DNA from: Streptomyces camponoticapitis
GTDB taxonomy: Bacteria > Actinomycetota > Actinomycetes > Streptomycetales > Streptomycetaceae
DNA length: 64,000 nt
Direction of reading: 5' to 3'
Assembly: GCF_014646115.1 (NCBI RefSeq)
Contig: NZ_BMMV01000031.1
Coordinates: 26,187 to 90,186, forward strand
In this document: one piece after another, positions 8,828 through 17,711 of the stretch
How positions within the stretch are numbered: the stretch's first letter is position 1
Layout of the letters: each line of letters starts with the position of its first letter
Notes under the pieces: model-generated
Database searches by the model: none
The model's input: the letters and a program-made list of their open reading frames with translations, nothing else
Told to the model about the DNA's origin: nothing
Translations under genes and position numbers: made by a program

Positions 8828-8847
8828 CGACCCTCGTCACCACCTGA
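8813..8847 (+). repeat. Tandem duplication across the dehydrogenase stop codon
   Basis: CTCGTCACCACCTGA occurs at 8813-8827 and 8833-8847 (period 20). The first copy contains the stop codon of the dehydrogenase and the second repeats it downstream. Confidence 0.8.
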
Positions 8848-8861
8848 ACGCGGGAGCAGAT

Positions 8862-10751
8862 ATGCGCAAGTCCATCGCGACCGTGTCGATCAGCGGCAGC
8901 CTGACCGAGAAGCTCGACGCGGTCGCCGAGGCCGGATTCGACGGCGTGGAGATCTTCGAGAACGATCTGCTCGGCTGTCCGCTCCCACCCGAGCGGATAC
9001 GCGACCGCGCGGCCGGCCTCGGCCTGGGCATCGACCTCTACCAGCCGTTCCGGGACTTCGAGGGAGTCTCGCCGGACCGGCTCGCGGCCAATCTCCGCAG
9101 AGCCGAGTTGAAGTTCCGGACCATGGAACGGCTCGGCGCCGACACCCTGCTGGTCTGCTCGAACGTCACCCCTGACGTGGCCGGCGACGAACTCGCCGCG
9201 GAACAGCTGCGGTTGCTCGCCGACCTCGCCGCCACACACGGCATCCGGATCGCCTACGAGGCACTGGCCTGGGGCCGCCACGTCAACGAGTACCTGCACG
9301 CCTGGCGGATCGTACGGATGGCCGACCACCCGGCCCTCGGCACCTGCCTGGACAGCTTCCACATCCTCTCCCGCGGCTCGGACCCGGGCGGGATCGAGGC
9401 CCTCCCCGGCGAGAAGATCTTCTTCCTCCAACTCGCCGACGCGCCGGTGCTCGCCATGGATGTGCTGCAGTGGAGCCGTCACTACCGCTGCTTCCCCGGT
9501 CAGGGCGGGTTCGATGTCACCCGGCTGCTGGCGCACGTACTGCGCACCGGATACGCGGGTCCGCTCTCGCTGGAGGTCTTCAACGACGTCTTCCGGCAGG
9601 CCGACACCGGACGCACCGCCGTCGACGCGATGCGCTCCCTGATCGCCCTGGAGGAATCCGTCGTACAGGTGCTGGGTGCCGGCTCCGCCTCCGAGATCCT
9701 CGACGGCGGCCCGCCGCTCCCCGGACCTCGTCCCCCCGGCGGCTTCGCCTTCGCGGAACTCGCCACGCGCGAACGAGACCGCCTCGGCACTCTGCTCGGC
9801 GCACTGGGGTTCTCCCGTACCGGGGGACACGCGACCAAGCCCGTGGAGCTGTGGGAACAGGGCGGAGCCAGGATCCTGCTGAACGAGTCCGTCCCCGGCG
9901 ACCCTGACACGTCCGTCCCCGGAGACCCGGACACGACCCTGTCCGCGATCGGCCTGGAGTCCGCCGATCCCTCGGCATCGGCCCGGCGGGCACAGTCCCT
10001 GCTCTCTCCCGTACTGCCCCGTGACCGCGCCCCGCGGGAGGCGGCGCTCGACGCCGTCGCCGCCCCGGACGGCACACAGCTGTTCTTCTGCCGCTCCACG
10101 CCCCAGGACGGCGCGGACGGCCCCGCCCATCCCGACTGGCGCGGCGACTTCAGCCCCGCGCCGCCGCCTGCCGACGGGCTGATCAGCCATATCGACCATG
10201 TGGCGCTGAGCCACCCCTGGCACCTCTTCGACGAGGCCGTGCTGTTCTACCGCACCGTTCTGGGGCTGCGCCCGCACGACAGCGTCGAGGTGGCCGACCC
10301 GTACGGCCTGCTGCGCAGCCGAGCGATGTCGAACGCCGCCGGGACGGTACGCATGGCGCTCAATATCGCCCACCTCGGGGACGGGAACCTGCCCCGGCAG
10401 CACGTGGCGCTGGCGACCGACGACATCGTGGCCGTCGCCGAACGCCTGCGCGACGTGCCCGACGTTCTGCTGCCGATCCCGGACAACTACTACGACGACC
10501 TGGAAGCCCGTCACGACCTCGGCGAGCGGCGCCACCGGCAACTGCGCGCGCTGGGGCTGCTGTACGACACGGACGGCGCCGGGGAGTTCGTCCACCTCTA
10601 CACCACGACGGTCGGGCGGGTCTTCTTCGAGGTCGTCCAGCGGACCGGTGACTACCGCGGCTTCGGCCTGCCGAACACGGCGGTACGACTGGCCGCCCAG
10701 CACGTCCCCACGTCGGAACGGGGAGGAAGGCCTTCCGGCCCGGGACGATGA
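8862..10751 (+). CDS. Two-domain 3-dehydroshikimate dehydratase (TIM barrel fused to HPPD-like domain)
   Basis: 629 residues. Residues 1-270 form a xylose-isomerase-like TIM barrel with metal ligands E133, D164, Q190 and E238, aligning within one residue of those published for QsuB-type dehydroshikimate dehydratases. Residues ~280-629 resemble 4-hydroxyphenylpyruvate dioxygenase (vicinal oxygen chelate fold); HIDHVAL, QHVALATDD and VFFEVVQR supply the His-His-Glu metal triad. Expected reaction: dehydroshikimate to protocatechuate plus water, in the cytoplasm; in QsuB proteins the C-terminal domain affects stability or activity and its own reaction is unclear. A linker near residues 343-358 has the peptide SVPGDPDT twice in a row. 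It follows the dehydrogenase by 34 bases, implying one operon. Confidence 0.9.
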   Translation: MRKSIATVSISGSLTEKLDAVAEAGFDGVEIFENDLLGCPLPPERIRDRAAGLGLGIDLYQPFRDFEGVSPDRLAANLRRAELKFRTMERLGADTLLVCSNVTPDVAGDELAAEQLRLLADLAATHGIRIAYEALAWGRHVNEYLHAWRIVRMADHPALGTCLDSFHILSRGSDPGGIEALPGEKIFFLQLADAPVLAMDVLQWSRHYRCFPGQGGFDVTRLLAHVLRTGYAGPLSLEVFNDVFRQADTGRTAVDAMRSLIALEESVVQVLGAGSASEILDGGPPLPGPRPPGGFAFAELATRERDRLGTLLGALGFSRTGGHATKPVELWEQGGARILLNESVPGDPDTSVPGDPDTTLSAIGLESADPSASARRAQSLLSPVLPRDRAPREAALDAVAAPDGTQLFFCRSTPQDGADGPAHPDWRGDFSPAPPPADGLISHIDHVALSHPWHLFDEAVLFYRTVLGLRPHDSVEVADPYGLLRSRAMSNAAGTVRMALNIAHLGDGNLPRQHVALATDDIVAVAERLRDVPDVLLPIPDNYYDDLEARHDLGERRHRQLRALGLLYDTDGAGEFVHLYTTTVGRVFFEVVQRTGDYRGFGLPNTAVRLAAQHVPTSERGGRPSGPGR

Positions 10752-10813
10752 CCGGCGTCGTCCGGGACCCGTACGCCTATGATGGACGCTCCAGGTGTCG
10801 ACCGGTGGAGCCC

Positions 10814-11467
10814 ATGACCTCGCATCCCGCAACCGGAGTCGGCCGTGAACGTCAGCGGGACGCCGACCGGACGAAGGCGGAGATCCTCGAGATCGCCACA
10901 CGGGAGTTCGCGCGGCACGGCTACACCGGCGCCCGGGTCGACGAGATCGCGGCTCTCACGCGCACCACGAAACGCATGATCTATTACTATTTCGGCGGCA
11001 AGGAACAGCTGTACACCGCCGTGCTGGAGAAGGCCTACGCCGAGGTGAGAGCCACCGAGCGCGCCCTTGACGTCGACCACCTCGGCCCGGTCGAGGCGAT
11101 CCGCACCCTGGCCGAGCTGACGTTCGACCACCACGAGGCGCACCCCGACTTCATCCGGCTGGTGAGCATCGAGAACATCCACCACGCCGAGCACATCCGT
11201 ACGTCACCGGTGCTCGCGAGCCTCGGCACGCCGGCGCTGGACCTGATCACCCGGATCCTGGAGGCCGGCCGGGAGAGCGGCGACTTCACCGCCTCGGCCG
11301 ACGCCACCGACGTACACATGGCGATCAGCTCGTTCTGCTTCTTCCGGATCTCCAACCAGCACACGTTCCACGCCCTGTTCGGCCGCGACCTGACAGCCGC
11401 CAAGCACCGCACCCGGCACCGCCGCATGCTCGGCGACATGATCGTGGCCTACCTCACCGGCACATGA
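10814..11467 (+). CDS. TetR/AcrR family transcriptional regulator
   Basis: 217 residues from ATG 10814, which has GGTGGAG four bases upstream; an in-frame ATG at 10748 overlaps the dehydratase stop as ATGA and would add 22 residues. The TetR helix-turn-helix is at residues ~20-65: REFARHGYTGARVDEIAAL followed by KRMIYYYFGGKEQLYTAVL. The C-terminal ligand domain resembles the group found with aromatic-acid catabolism. TATGAT at 10778-10783 may be an internal -10 box. It likely represses the divergent transporter and dehydrogenase-dehydratase transcripts through the sites at 7805 and 7931, with a pathway intermediate as inducer; this is inferred from context. Confidence 0.85.
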   Translation: MTSHPATGVGRERQRDADRTKAEILEIATREFARHGYTGARVDEIAALTRTTKRMIYYYFGGKEQLYTAVLEKAYAEVRATERALDVDHLGPVEAIRTLAELTFDHHEAHPDFIRLVSIENIHHAEHIRTSPVLASLGTPALDLITRILEAGRESGDFTASADATDVHMAISSFCFFRISNQHTFHALFGRDLTAAKHRTRHRRMLGDMIVAYLTGT

Positions 11468-11537
11468 CCTGACGTGAGGTGGCCGGGGGCCACGGCCACG
11501 CGCGACGCACAGCGGTCCGAGTCGGCCGGGCGGCGGC

Positions 11538-11564
11538 GCGGTCACGGCACCCTGCCGTGACCGC
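11538..11564 (+). terminator. Strong hairpin between TetR and the phosphatase gene
   Basis: CGGTCACGGCA (11539-11549) pairs perfectly with TGCCGTGACCG (11553-11563) over a CCC loop; one further G-C pair extends the stem to 12. It lies between two convergent genes and could terminate both. Confidence 0.7.
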
Positions 11565-11722
11565 CCCCGGCCCGCCCGGCCGGGTGAACCCCTGGTGCGC
11601 GGGTGACGGAGGCAGATGATGCCGCAGGCCGGTCGAGGCGCGCCGCGACCAATGCCGTGGTCACCGGAAGCCGGGGCAGAACGCGCTGGATGGCCCCGGC
11701 CTTCGGGGGATACCGCTCCAGG

Positions 11723-14005
11723 TCAATCAGCGGGACCAGACCGTGATCCACACGCGCCGGGAATCGCCAGCTCCAGCCAGAAGGTCTTGCCGCGGCCGTT
11801 GGGAAAGGTGTTCCAGGCGCGGGCCAGCGCCTCCACGATGATCAGGCCGCGGCCGTGTTCGGCTTCCGAGTTCTCCTCCTGCCTCTGCGTCAGCGGCGAC
11901 GGGACCGGCGGATTGCTGTCGAAGTCCCCTACTTCCAGTCGGACATGGTCGGCGAACGCCCGCAGCCGTACGTCGACGGAGCTGCCCGCGTGGATGATCG
12001 CATTGGTGACGACCTCGGAGATGATCAGCTGGAGGTCGTCGGACATCTCGGCGAGCCCCCAGGCATCCAGACGGCTGTTCACGAAGCGTCGCGCGGACTT
12101 GACTCCTTGCAGGTCGTAGCGCTGGATGTGCAGCCGCCCGGTCCTGGACGGTTGCGCTCGGCCCGCACCCTCGTACGACGCCAGCAGCAGAACGGCGTCA
12201 TCGCGTCGCCGGTCGGGGCCCGGCAGGTCGGCGACCATGTGGTCGGCGAGGGTCTCCAGATACGTCTGGGCTTCACGCCCGAAGGCGCTGAGCAGCGCGC
12301 TCGCGCCCGCCACGGGGTCAGCCGCCCTTCCGTCGGTGAGACCGTTCGTGTACAGCATCAGCACCGACTCGGGCTGCAGTCGGTACTCCCGGGGACGGTA
12401 CGGAGCCGGAGCCTCGACGCCCAGTGGCACGTTGGAGGGGGCGGTCAGGGTGCCGATGCTCCCGTCGGGCCGGCGCACGAGGGGAGCGGGGTGCCCGGCA
12501 AGTGCCACCTCGGCCTGCCCGCCGTCCGGGTCGAAGAGGACGACGCAGCAGGTGGCGAGCAGTTCCGTGCCGAGCCCGCCCAAGAGCCGACTGGTGCGGT
12601 CGATGACTGTCGCGGGCCGGTGTCCCTCGGTCGCGTACGCGACCACCGCGCTGCGCAGCTGGCCCATGACGGCGGCGCTCTCCATGCTGTGGCCCTCGAC
12701 GTCGCCGACGACGAGCACCACCCGCTCGTCGGGCAGCTTGATCACGTCGTACCAGTCGCCGCCCACCTCGGACGTCGCGGCGGAGGCGCGGTAACGGGCC
12801 GTGGTGGTCAGCTGCGACACCTCCGAGAGCATCCGGGGCAGGAGACTTTTCTGCAGACTCTCGGCGATGATCTTCCGCTTCTGTCCCAGCTCGACACGCT
12901 GCACGGCCGGACCGAGAACGACCGCCATCATCGCCAGGACCGCCTTCTCCTCAGGCGTGAAGCGGCGCGATCCGGCGAACGTCAGGCAGAACACCCCCAC
13001 GATCTCCTCGCTGCCGACGAGCGGGAGGAACACCTCGGCGGCCGGCCCGGCGCCTGGGTGGTCAGGGTCCTGGGAGGTCTCCGAGTTCTTGTCCGCCGCA
13101 GGGCGAAGGTCGCCGTCCGGGGGGAAGTGGGGGCGGCCCTGGATCGCGTCCGCCACGTCCCGCCTGGCGTAGGCACTGCTGCCGTGCAGGCTCTGTGCCA
13201 GCCGCGCGGAGCTCCCGCTGTGGCCGCCGACCCACAACCGGCCCTCGCCGACCGAGGCGATGACGAGGGAGTCGGCACCGAAAGGCGCACCGACTGACAC
13301 CTGGGCGGCCGCCATGACGTCGTCCATGGTGGCGGCGCGGTTGATCGCGTCGGCCAGGCGGCCGAGGGGGTACATGAAGCTCATCCCCGCCGAACCCGGT
13401 ACGCCGGCCACACCCCAGCCGGGATCGACTTCGGTGTCCGGCGGGTCACCGAAGGCCGGCACCAGCACGGGATTGCTCCCGGAGCGGACTGGCGTGCCAC
13501 TCGCGGCGAGCGCCGAAAGACGGGCGCCCAGCCGATCGGCGGTCTCCTGGAGTCCGGCACGGTCCCCGGCGTCGTAACCGGCCTCGGTCTGCGGCCGGAG
13601 CACCTCCAGGGTGCCGAAACGGTGCCCGGCAGCTGCCACCGGGGCCGCGGCCACGGCGTAAGGGAACACCTGCACGTAGCGTTCGTCGGCCCCGCCCGGC
13701 TTCGGCGAGTCCCGTACGACCACCGTTCCGGAACGGAGCGCGTCGGCAGAAGGACTCGGCGCGTCCACCGCGATCTGCCCCTGGAGGGCGAAGATCGAAA
13801 GGGAACTGCCGCCGATCATCGCCGCCCACAGCTGGTCGCTGTGGTCGCTCAGCAGGTAAACCACCGCCGTCACCGCGTCCAGCCGCCCTACGGCCTCCCG
13901 GACAGCCTTGACCAGCGGCGCTGTGAGGTCCGAACCCAGGATGTCCGGGACTCCGCGGCCGCGTACCGCCTGGTCGGGCCTTCCGGCCGGACTGCTGGTG
14001 GTCAC
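11723..14005 (-). CDS. GAF-PP2C (SpoIIE/RsbU-type) phosphatase with C-terminal HATPase domain
   Basis: About 760 residues. Residues 30-180 and 220-380 look like two GAF-like sensor domains. Residues ~385-610 are the SpoIIE/RsbU phosphatase: KSLLPRMLSEVSQL, the metal-binding VGGDWYDVI and VGDVEGHSMESAAVM, ending with the RRDDAVLLL motif. The last ~140 residues are an anti-sigma-factor-like ATPase: SDDLQLIISEVVTNAIIHAG and GRGLIIVEALA. Such proteins dephosphorylate anti-anti-sigma factors and bind them or sigma factors; they are common in Streptomyces stress and development networks. The GTG start at 14005 has AAGGAG six bases upstream, better than the TTG two codons earlier. No partner gene is adjacent. 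Confidence 0.87.
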   Translation of the reverse strand: MTTSSPAGRPDQAVRGRGVPDILGSDLTAPLVKAVREAVGRLDAVTAVVYLLSDHSDQLWAAMIGGSSLSIFALQGQIAVDAPSPSADALRSGTVVVRDSPKPGGADERYVQVFPYAVAAAPVAAAGHRFGTLEVLRPQTEAGYDAGDRAGLQETADRLGARLSALAASGTPVRSGSNPVLVPAFGDPPDTEVDPGWGVAGVPGSAGMSFMYPLGRLADAINRAATMDDVMAAAQVSVGAPFGADSLVIASVGEGRLWVGGHSGSSARLAQSLHGSSAYARRDVADAIQGRPHFPPDGDLRPAADKNSETSQDPDHPGAGPAAEVFLPLVGSEEIVGVFCLTFAGSRRFTPEEKAVLAMMAVVLGPAVQRVELGQKRKIIAESLQKSLLPRMLSEVSQLTTTARYRASAATSEVGGDWYDVIKLPDERVVLVVGDVEGHSMESAAVMGQLRSAVVAYATEGHRPATVIDRTSRLLGGLGTELLATCCVVLFDPDGGQAEVALAGHPAPLVRRPDGSIGTLTAPSNVPLGVEAPAPYRPREYRLQPESVLMLYTNGLTDGRAADPVAGASALLSAFGREAQTYLETLADHMVADLPGPDRRRDDAVLLLASYEGAGRAQPSRTGRLHIQRYDLQGVKSARRFVNSRLDAWGLAEMSDDLQLIISEVVTNAIIHAGSSVDVRLRAFADHVRLEVGDFDSNPPVPSPLTQRQEENSEAEHGRGLIIVEALARAWNTFPNGRGKTFWLELAIPGACGSRSGPAD

Positions 14006-14239
14006 AGGCAACTCCTTGCGGAGAGGTTTCCCTATGCGTCAGTATGTCGCCTTTTATGGGTTGATGTCGAAGGTGGGGCGCTCCCGCACACGGCATTCCG
14101 ACTCCCCGGGGTGGCGGGGAGTTCGGGCTCGACCAGCTCCTGGAGTGGGCTGGGGAACCTCCCGGACAGACAGGAATTCGGGCCCGCCGTGACGAGGGAT
14201 TTGGATAGCGTGCAGGGTGACCTCTTTGCGAGGTGAGTG

Positions 14240-14420
14240 GACGGGGTATCAGGCGGCGATCGAGGCTCAGTACCGCGCCGGCCAGGCCGGTCCAGCGGGG
14301 AGCGCCGGCGGCGACGATCGCGCCGCCGATGACGGAGCCAGCCGCGGCGCCGAGGTTGAAGGCGCCCACGTTGACGGAAACGGCCAGGTTCGGGTCGGCG
14401 CCCGCGTGGTTGCTCGGCAC
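14240..14420 (-). pseudogene. Fragment of an MFS drug-efflux type transporter
   Basis: The minus strand encodes NLAVSVNVGAFNLGAAAG followed by SVIGGAIVAAG, the C-terminal region of DHA1 MFS exporters, where VNVGAFNLG is characteristic. Both ends are lost: upstream it abuts a MerR fragment on the other strand and downstream the frame runs on without the normal end. Confidence 0.6.
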
Positions 14421-14637
14421 CACACCCGCCCGCTGCGCTCCGAGGGCGGCCACCGCCGCTACTCCCGGTATCAGCTGAAGATCGCGGCCCGTGTACGCGA
14501 ACTCGTCGACCAGGGCACCCCCGTCGAGGCCGCCTGCCGCATCGTCATCCTCGAAGACCAGCTCGACGAAGCACAGCGCATCAACGAACAGCTACGTGGT
14601 TCGCCCTCCGCGCCGCGGAGCAAGGCTGACGCCTGAA
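14421..14637 (+). pseudogene. C-terminal fragment of a MerR family regulator
   Basis: The plus strand reads EGGHRRYSRYQLKIAARVRE, then DQGTPVEAACRIVILEDQLD, up to a TGA at 14635-14637. This is the second half of a MerR helix-turn-helix domain and its dimer helix. The N-terminal half of the DNA-binding domain is missing, so the protein cannot be functional. Confidence 0.6.
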
Positions 14638-15116
14638 AGGGCCGGCCGGAGGCAGGCGAGCTACGCCCATTCCAGTCCGAAGGCCGCCTGCCGCGGAGCT
14701 TGTCGGCTTGGCAGTGAGCGACCGAAACCGCGTCCACCGCGTTCCGTGCCTTGCGGGCGGTCCTGCAAGGACCTGGATGTGTCCCTGTCGATCATGCCGC
14801 TGGTTCAGGGGATGAGGTTCGGCTCGCGTACCGCCTCACCTGCCCATTGCTGCGGGGTGGCGGTCGCGATGGCTGCCCCGTCGGCGCGTCGGCCGAGTCG
14901 AAACCCAGCAGCCGGCCAGCGCGCGCCTTCCAGAAACCGCCAGCGAGACTGATCGTGGATTCGTCGGAGTCGGCGACCTGTCCGGGTTGGACGAAGCCGT
15001 TCCTGTCGGCGCCAGGGAATTTCGGGTGCCGCGTTGGCGAGGACGGCGGTGCCGTCGTCGGCGTGGGTGATCCTGGCGCTGCGAATGTTGCCAGGACGGG
15101 TTCCGGCAGCGGCCTT

Positions 15117-15540
15117 CGCGATGGTGACCTGCCCGTTGGCGAAGGCACGTGGCGGCATCAGGTTCCACTGCGGTTCGGCTGCCACCGTCACCCGGCGGGT
15201 GCGTACCAGTCGGGCGTAGGAGTCGCTCTGCGAACGCACGGAGATGAGCAGCAGCGTCACCAGCGCGGCCAGCCGCCGAACGGTCGCGGCTGTGTCCTCG
15301 TCGGCCGACGCCGTCCGCACGTGTAGGACTCCGACCCGCTCCGCACCGTCCAGCAGCGGTGTCCACCGCCGGGCCGGCGCCTCACCGACCTCCTGTTTCT
15401 CCTGCGTGGCCTGGCGAGTGGCGTAAGCACGACCGGCCGGTGTGCCGTCGATCAGGATCTCCTCGGCCACCGGCCAGCCGCCGCCGTTACCGGCGTTCAG
15501 CCCAGCTCCGGGCACCAGCCGCAGTACGTCCTCCGGGCCT
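15117..15540 (-). pseudogene. Remnant of a PP2C-type phosphatase (GAF region)
   Basis: The minus strand has a long stretch typical of Streptomyces SpoIIE-type phosphatases just before the catalytic domain: LLDGAERVGVLHVRTASADE, then VRRLAALVTLLLISVRSQSD and TVAAEPQWNLMPPRAFANGQ. Where the phosphatase metal motif should follow, the sequence changes to unrelated material, which continues to about 14805 with at least one frameshift (a reading with GGFWKARAGRLLGF is visible but not recognised). No start is preserved. Confidence 0.55.
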
Positions 15541-15549
15541 CCAGCGCCG

Positions 15550-15692
15550 ACAGGTGTTCGGTGACGAAGTCCTCGCCACCGCCATCCTTGACCGCCCTCC
15601 TCCACCACTGCGACGTGATCTCCATCAACGGACCGAGCTACCGGCTCAAGAACCGGCTCAAGGCCATCGAACAGGACACAGACGTGGCCTGA
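15550..15692 (+). pseudogene. IstB-like ATP-binding protein fragment (IS21 family)
   Basis: The 3' end of an istB gene. GDEVLATAILDR is read in one frame, and after one extra C in GACCGCCCTCC the next frame gives HHCDVISINGPSYRLKNRLK and a stop after DTDVA. IstB is the helper ATPase of IS21 elements. The fragment is frameshifted and lacks its Walker motifs. Confidence 0.6.
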
Positions 15693-15726
15693 CAGGCCAC
15701 GCCGCACACGGCGGCCAGGCGCTTGA

Positions 15727-16351
15727 TCAGCCGGCTTCGAGTCGCTGGAAGCCCTTGTCGCCGAGCACCCGTAGCGGTCGTGTGCGGGGCCGGCCGGGCC
15801 CGGCCCGCTTGATGGCGATGCGGGCCATGACCGGCTCGAACTGCGTGCAGTCGTTGACGTTCCCGCCGGTGAGCGTGAACGCGAGGGGAAGGCCGCGGCC
15901 GTCGCAGGCGAGGTGGATCTTCGTGCTCAGCCCGCCGCGGGACCGGCCGAGTGCTTCACCGGTCCAGGGCCCCCTTTTCGGGCTCCGGCGGCGTGCTGGT
16001 GGGCGCGCACGATCGTCGAGTCGACGCAGACGACCGACCAGTCGACTTCGCCGGACGCATCCGAGTGCTGCTGGACGTGGGCCAGGAGCCGGTCCCAGGT
16101 TCCGTCGGCCGACCAGCGGCGGAACCGTTCGTAGACGGTCTTCCACGGCCCGTACCGTTCGGGCAGGTCCCGCCAGGCCGCCCCCGTGGACAGCTTCCAC
16201 AGGATGCCGTTGAGGACCTGCCGCCGGTCCCGCACCGGACGACCCATCCGAGGCGGAGCCAGCAACGGCCCGACAACTTCCCAGGCCTGATCAGTCAGTT
16301 CATGACGTCGCACCACGAACGGACCAACGACCGAAAGACATTGCGGACACG
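15727..16351 (-). mobile_element. Truncated IS5-family element with broken transposase
   Basis: The transposase begins at 16316 with MVRRHELTDQAWEVVGPLLA, includes LPERYGPWKTVYERFRRWSA and the first catalytic Asp in VDSTIVRAHQHAAGA, and after a shift continues with LGRSRGGLSTKIHLACDGRG and PLAFTLTGGNVNDC to GDKGFQ, then stops. The C-terminal third, with the catalytic Glu, is missing. The intact terminus GGGCGTGTCCGC is at 16340-16351, directly beside the CTAG where the IS481 element sits. Non-functional. Confidence 0.75.
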
Positions 16352-16353
16352 CC

Positions 16354-17312
16354 CTAGGTGTATTGATTCGTGAGGTTGGGGACGCGGCTGGCGGGTGGTT
16401 GGCCCTTGAGTGCGGTGTGTCCGCGGTGGTGATTGTAGGTGTGGAGCCAGTGGGGGTATGCCTCGCGTCGTTCGGTCTCGGTGCGGTAGGGCTTCGCGTA
16501 AGCCCATTCGTCGAGGAGGGTTCGGTTGAACCGTTCGACTTTCCCGTTCGTCTGGGGCCTGTAGGGGCGGGTGCGTTTGTGTGAAATGCCCTGCGTGGTA
16601 AGGGTGTTGCGCCACAGATACGACTTGCAGCAGGAGCCGTTGTCGGTCAGGACGCGTTCGATGGTGATGATCCCGGCCTGGGCGAAGAAGTCGTGGGCCT
16701 GCTGCCGGAAGGCGACGGCGGTTTCCTTCTTCTCGTCGGTGAGGATCTCGCTGTAGGCGAGCCGGGAGTGGTCGTCGACGGCGTTGTGCAGGAAGCTGTA
16801 GCCGGCGTTGGCACGGTTCTTGCGGCCCGCCGGGCGCCCGAGGACCTTGTGGCCGCCTCCGTCGGGGATGTTGCCGAGCTTCTTGATGTGTCGACATGCA
16901 CCAGCTCGCCCGGCGCGCTCCGTTCGTAGCGTCGGATCACCCGGCCGGTGGCCCGGTCCAGGTGCGTGAGGCGGGCCAGGCGGTAGCGGGTCAGGACCCG
17001 GTGGACGGTGGCCGGGTTCAGTCCGAGGAGGTAGGCGATGCGGGCCGGTCCCCAGCGGTGCAGGACACGGACCTTGATGATCCTGCGTTCAGTGCGGGCC
17101 GGGGTCCGGCGCGCACTGAGGTGCGGGCGTGAGGACCGGTCCGCCATGCCCGCCTCGCCGAGTTCGCGGAAGCGGACGGCCCACCGCTGGGCCGTCGTGG
17201 GTGACACCTGGAAGCGTTCGGCGGCCCGGCGCAGGGTCCAGCCCTCGTCCACGACGCAGCGGGCCACACGCAGACGGCCGGTCTCCGTCAGAGGTGCATT
17301 ACGGTGTGGCAT
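16354..17312 (-). pseudogene. IS481-family transposase, frameshifted
   Basis: Starts at ATG 17312 (MPHRNAPLTETGRLRVARCV) with GAAAGG five bases upstream. N-terminal helix-turn-helix domains (RAAERFQVSPTTAQRWAVRF) are intact to VHVD; there two extra bases (GTCGACACATC instead of GTCGACATC, near 16885) shift the frame out of the DDE core. The original frame resumes and reads through TNGKVERFNRTLLDEWAYAK to NLTNQYT and a stop. The stop TAG at 16354-16356 lies inside the CTAG target copy. Predicted inactive unless the shift is a sequencing error. Confidence 0.75.
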
Positions 17313-17431
17313 GAGGGCCTTTCGGGTGGTGTAGACGTCGCAATCCACACCGAACCGGAAGGCCCTCACCTGCTCAAGATCCCTCAGTCGAGATCTGCCT
17401 CACCCGTCCACAACCTCCCCGGACAGAACAC
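16358..17431 (-). mobile_element. IS481-family insertion sequence flanked by CTAG
   Basis: CTAG flanks both sides (16354-16357 and 17432-17435), consistent with a 4-base target duplication. The termini share GTGT and a few further positions (GTGTATTG at the left, GTGTTCTG inward from the right). The element carries one transposase gene on the minus strand, which is frameshifted. It inserted immediately next to the end of the truncated IS5-family element. Pieces of the same element recur at 27862-27892 and 52540-52821. Confidence 0.75.
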
Positions 17432-17534
17432 CTAGGCCACCTGCGTTCCATGGCCGGCCAGCGCCGGACTCTTCCTGCTGGGCCTCTGCCCACCGCGCGG
17501 GGGTGGCCATCAATGGCTGCCGGCCGGAGGCCAG

Positions 17535-17631
17535 CATGTGAGTTTCATGTGAGTCAGAGGGCGCCCCGGTGCAGCCTGCCGAGTCTTCCCAGGTCACAGG
17601 CTTGGCATTCCCATGTGACGTTCATATTCGT
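17535..17631. promoter_or_regulatory. Two pairs of 11-base-spaced direct repeats upstream of the ABC operon
   Basis: CATGTGAGT occurs at 17535 and again at 17546; CATGTGACG occurs at 17612 with CATATTCG at 17623. The 11-base period within each pair is what OmpR/PhoB-type response regulators use for head-to-tail binding. An OmpR-type regulator is encoded two genes downstream (19553), so autoregulation of the whole operon is likely. The rest of 17436-17711 shows no gene. Confidence 0.5.
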
Positions 17632-17711
17632 CCAGATCCGGTTCATGGCGGCGGCGGACAGTGAGTGGTGCGCGCGAGGGTCGCGTGCACCACCGCCGGT
17701 CTGGAGTCTCG

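Noticed and set aside
8817..10901. Open frame of 694 codons antisense to the dehydratase
   Set aside because: It is a by-product of GC-rich third positions; composition is Arg/Gly/Val repeats without domains, while the plus strand encodes a fully conserved enzyme.
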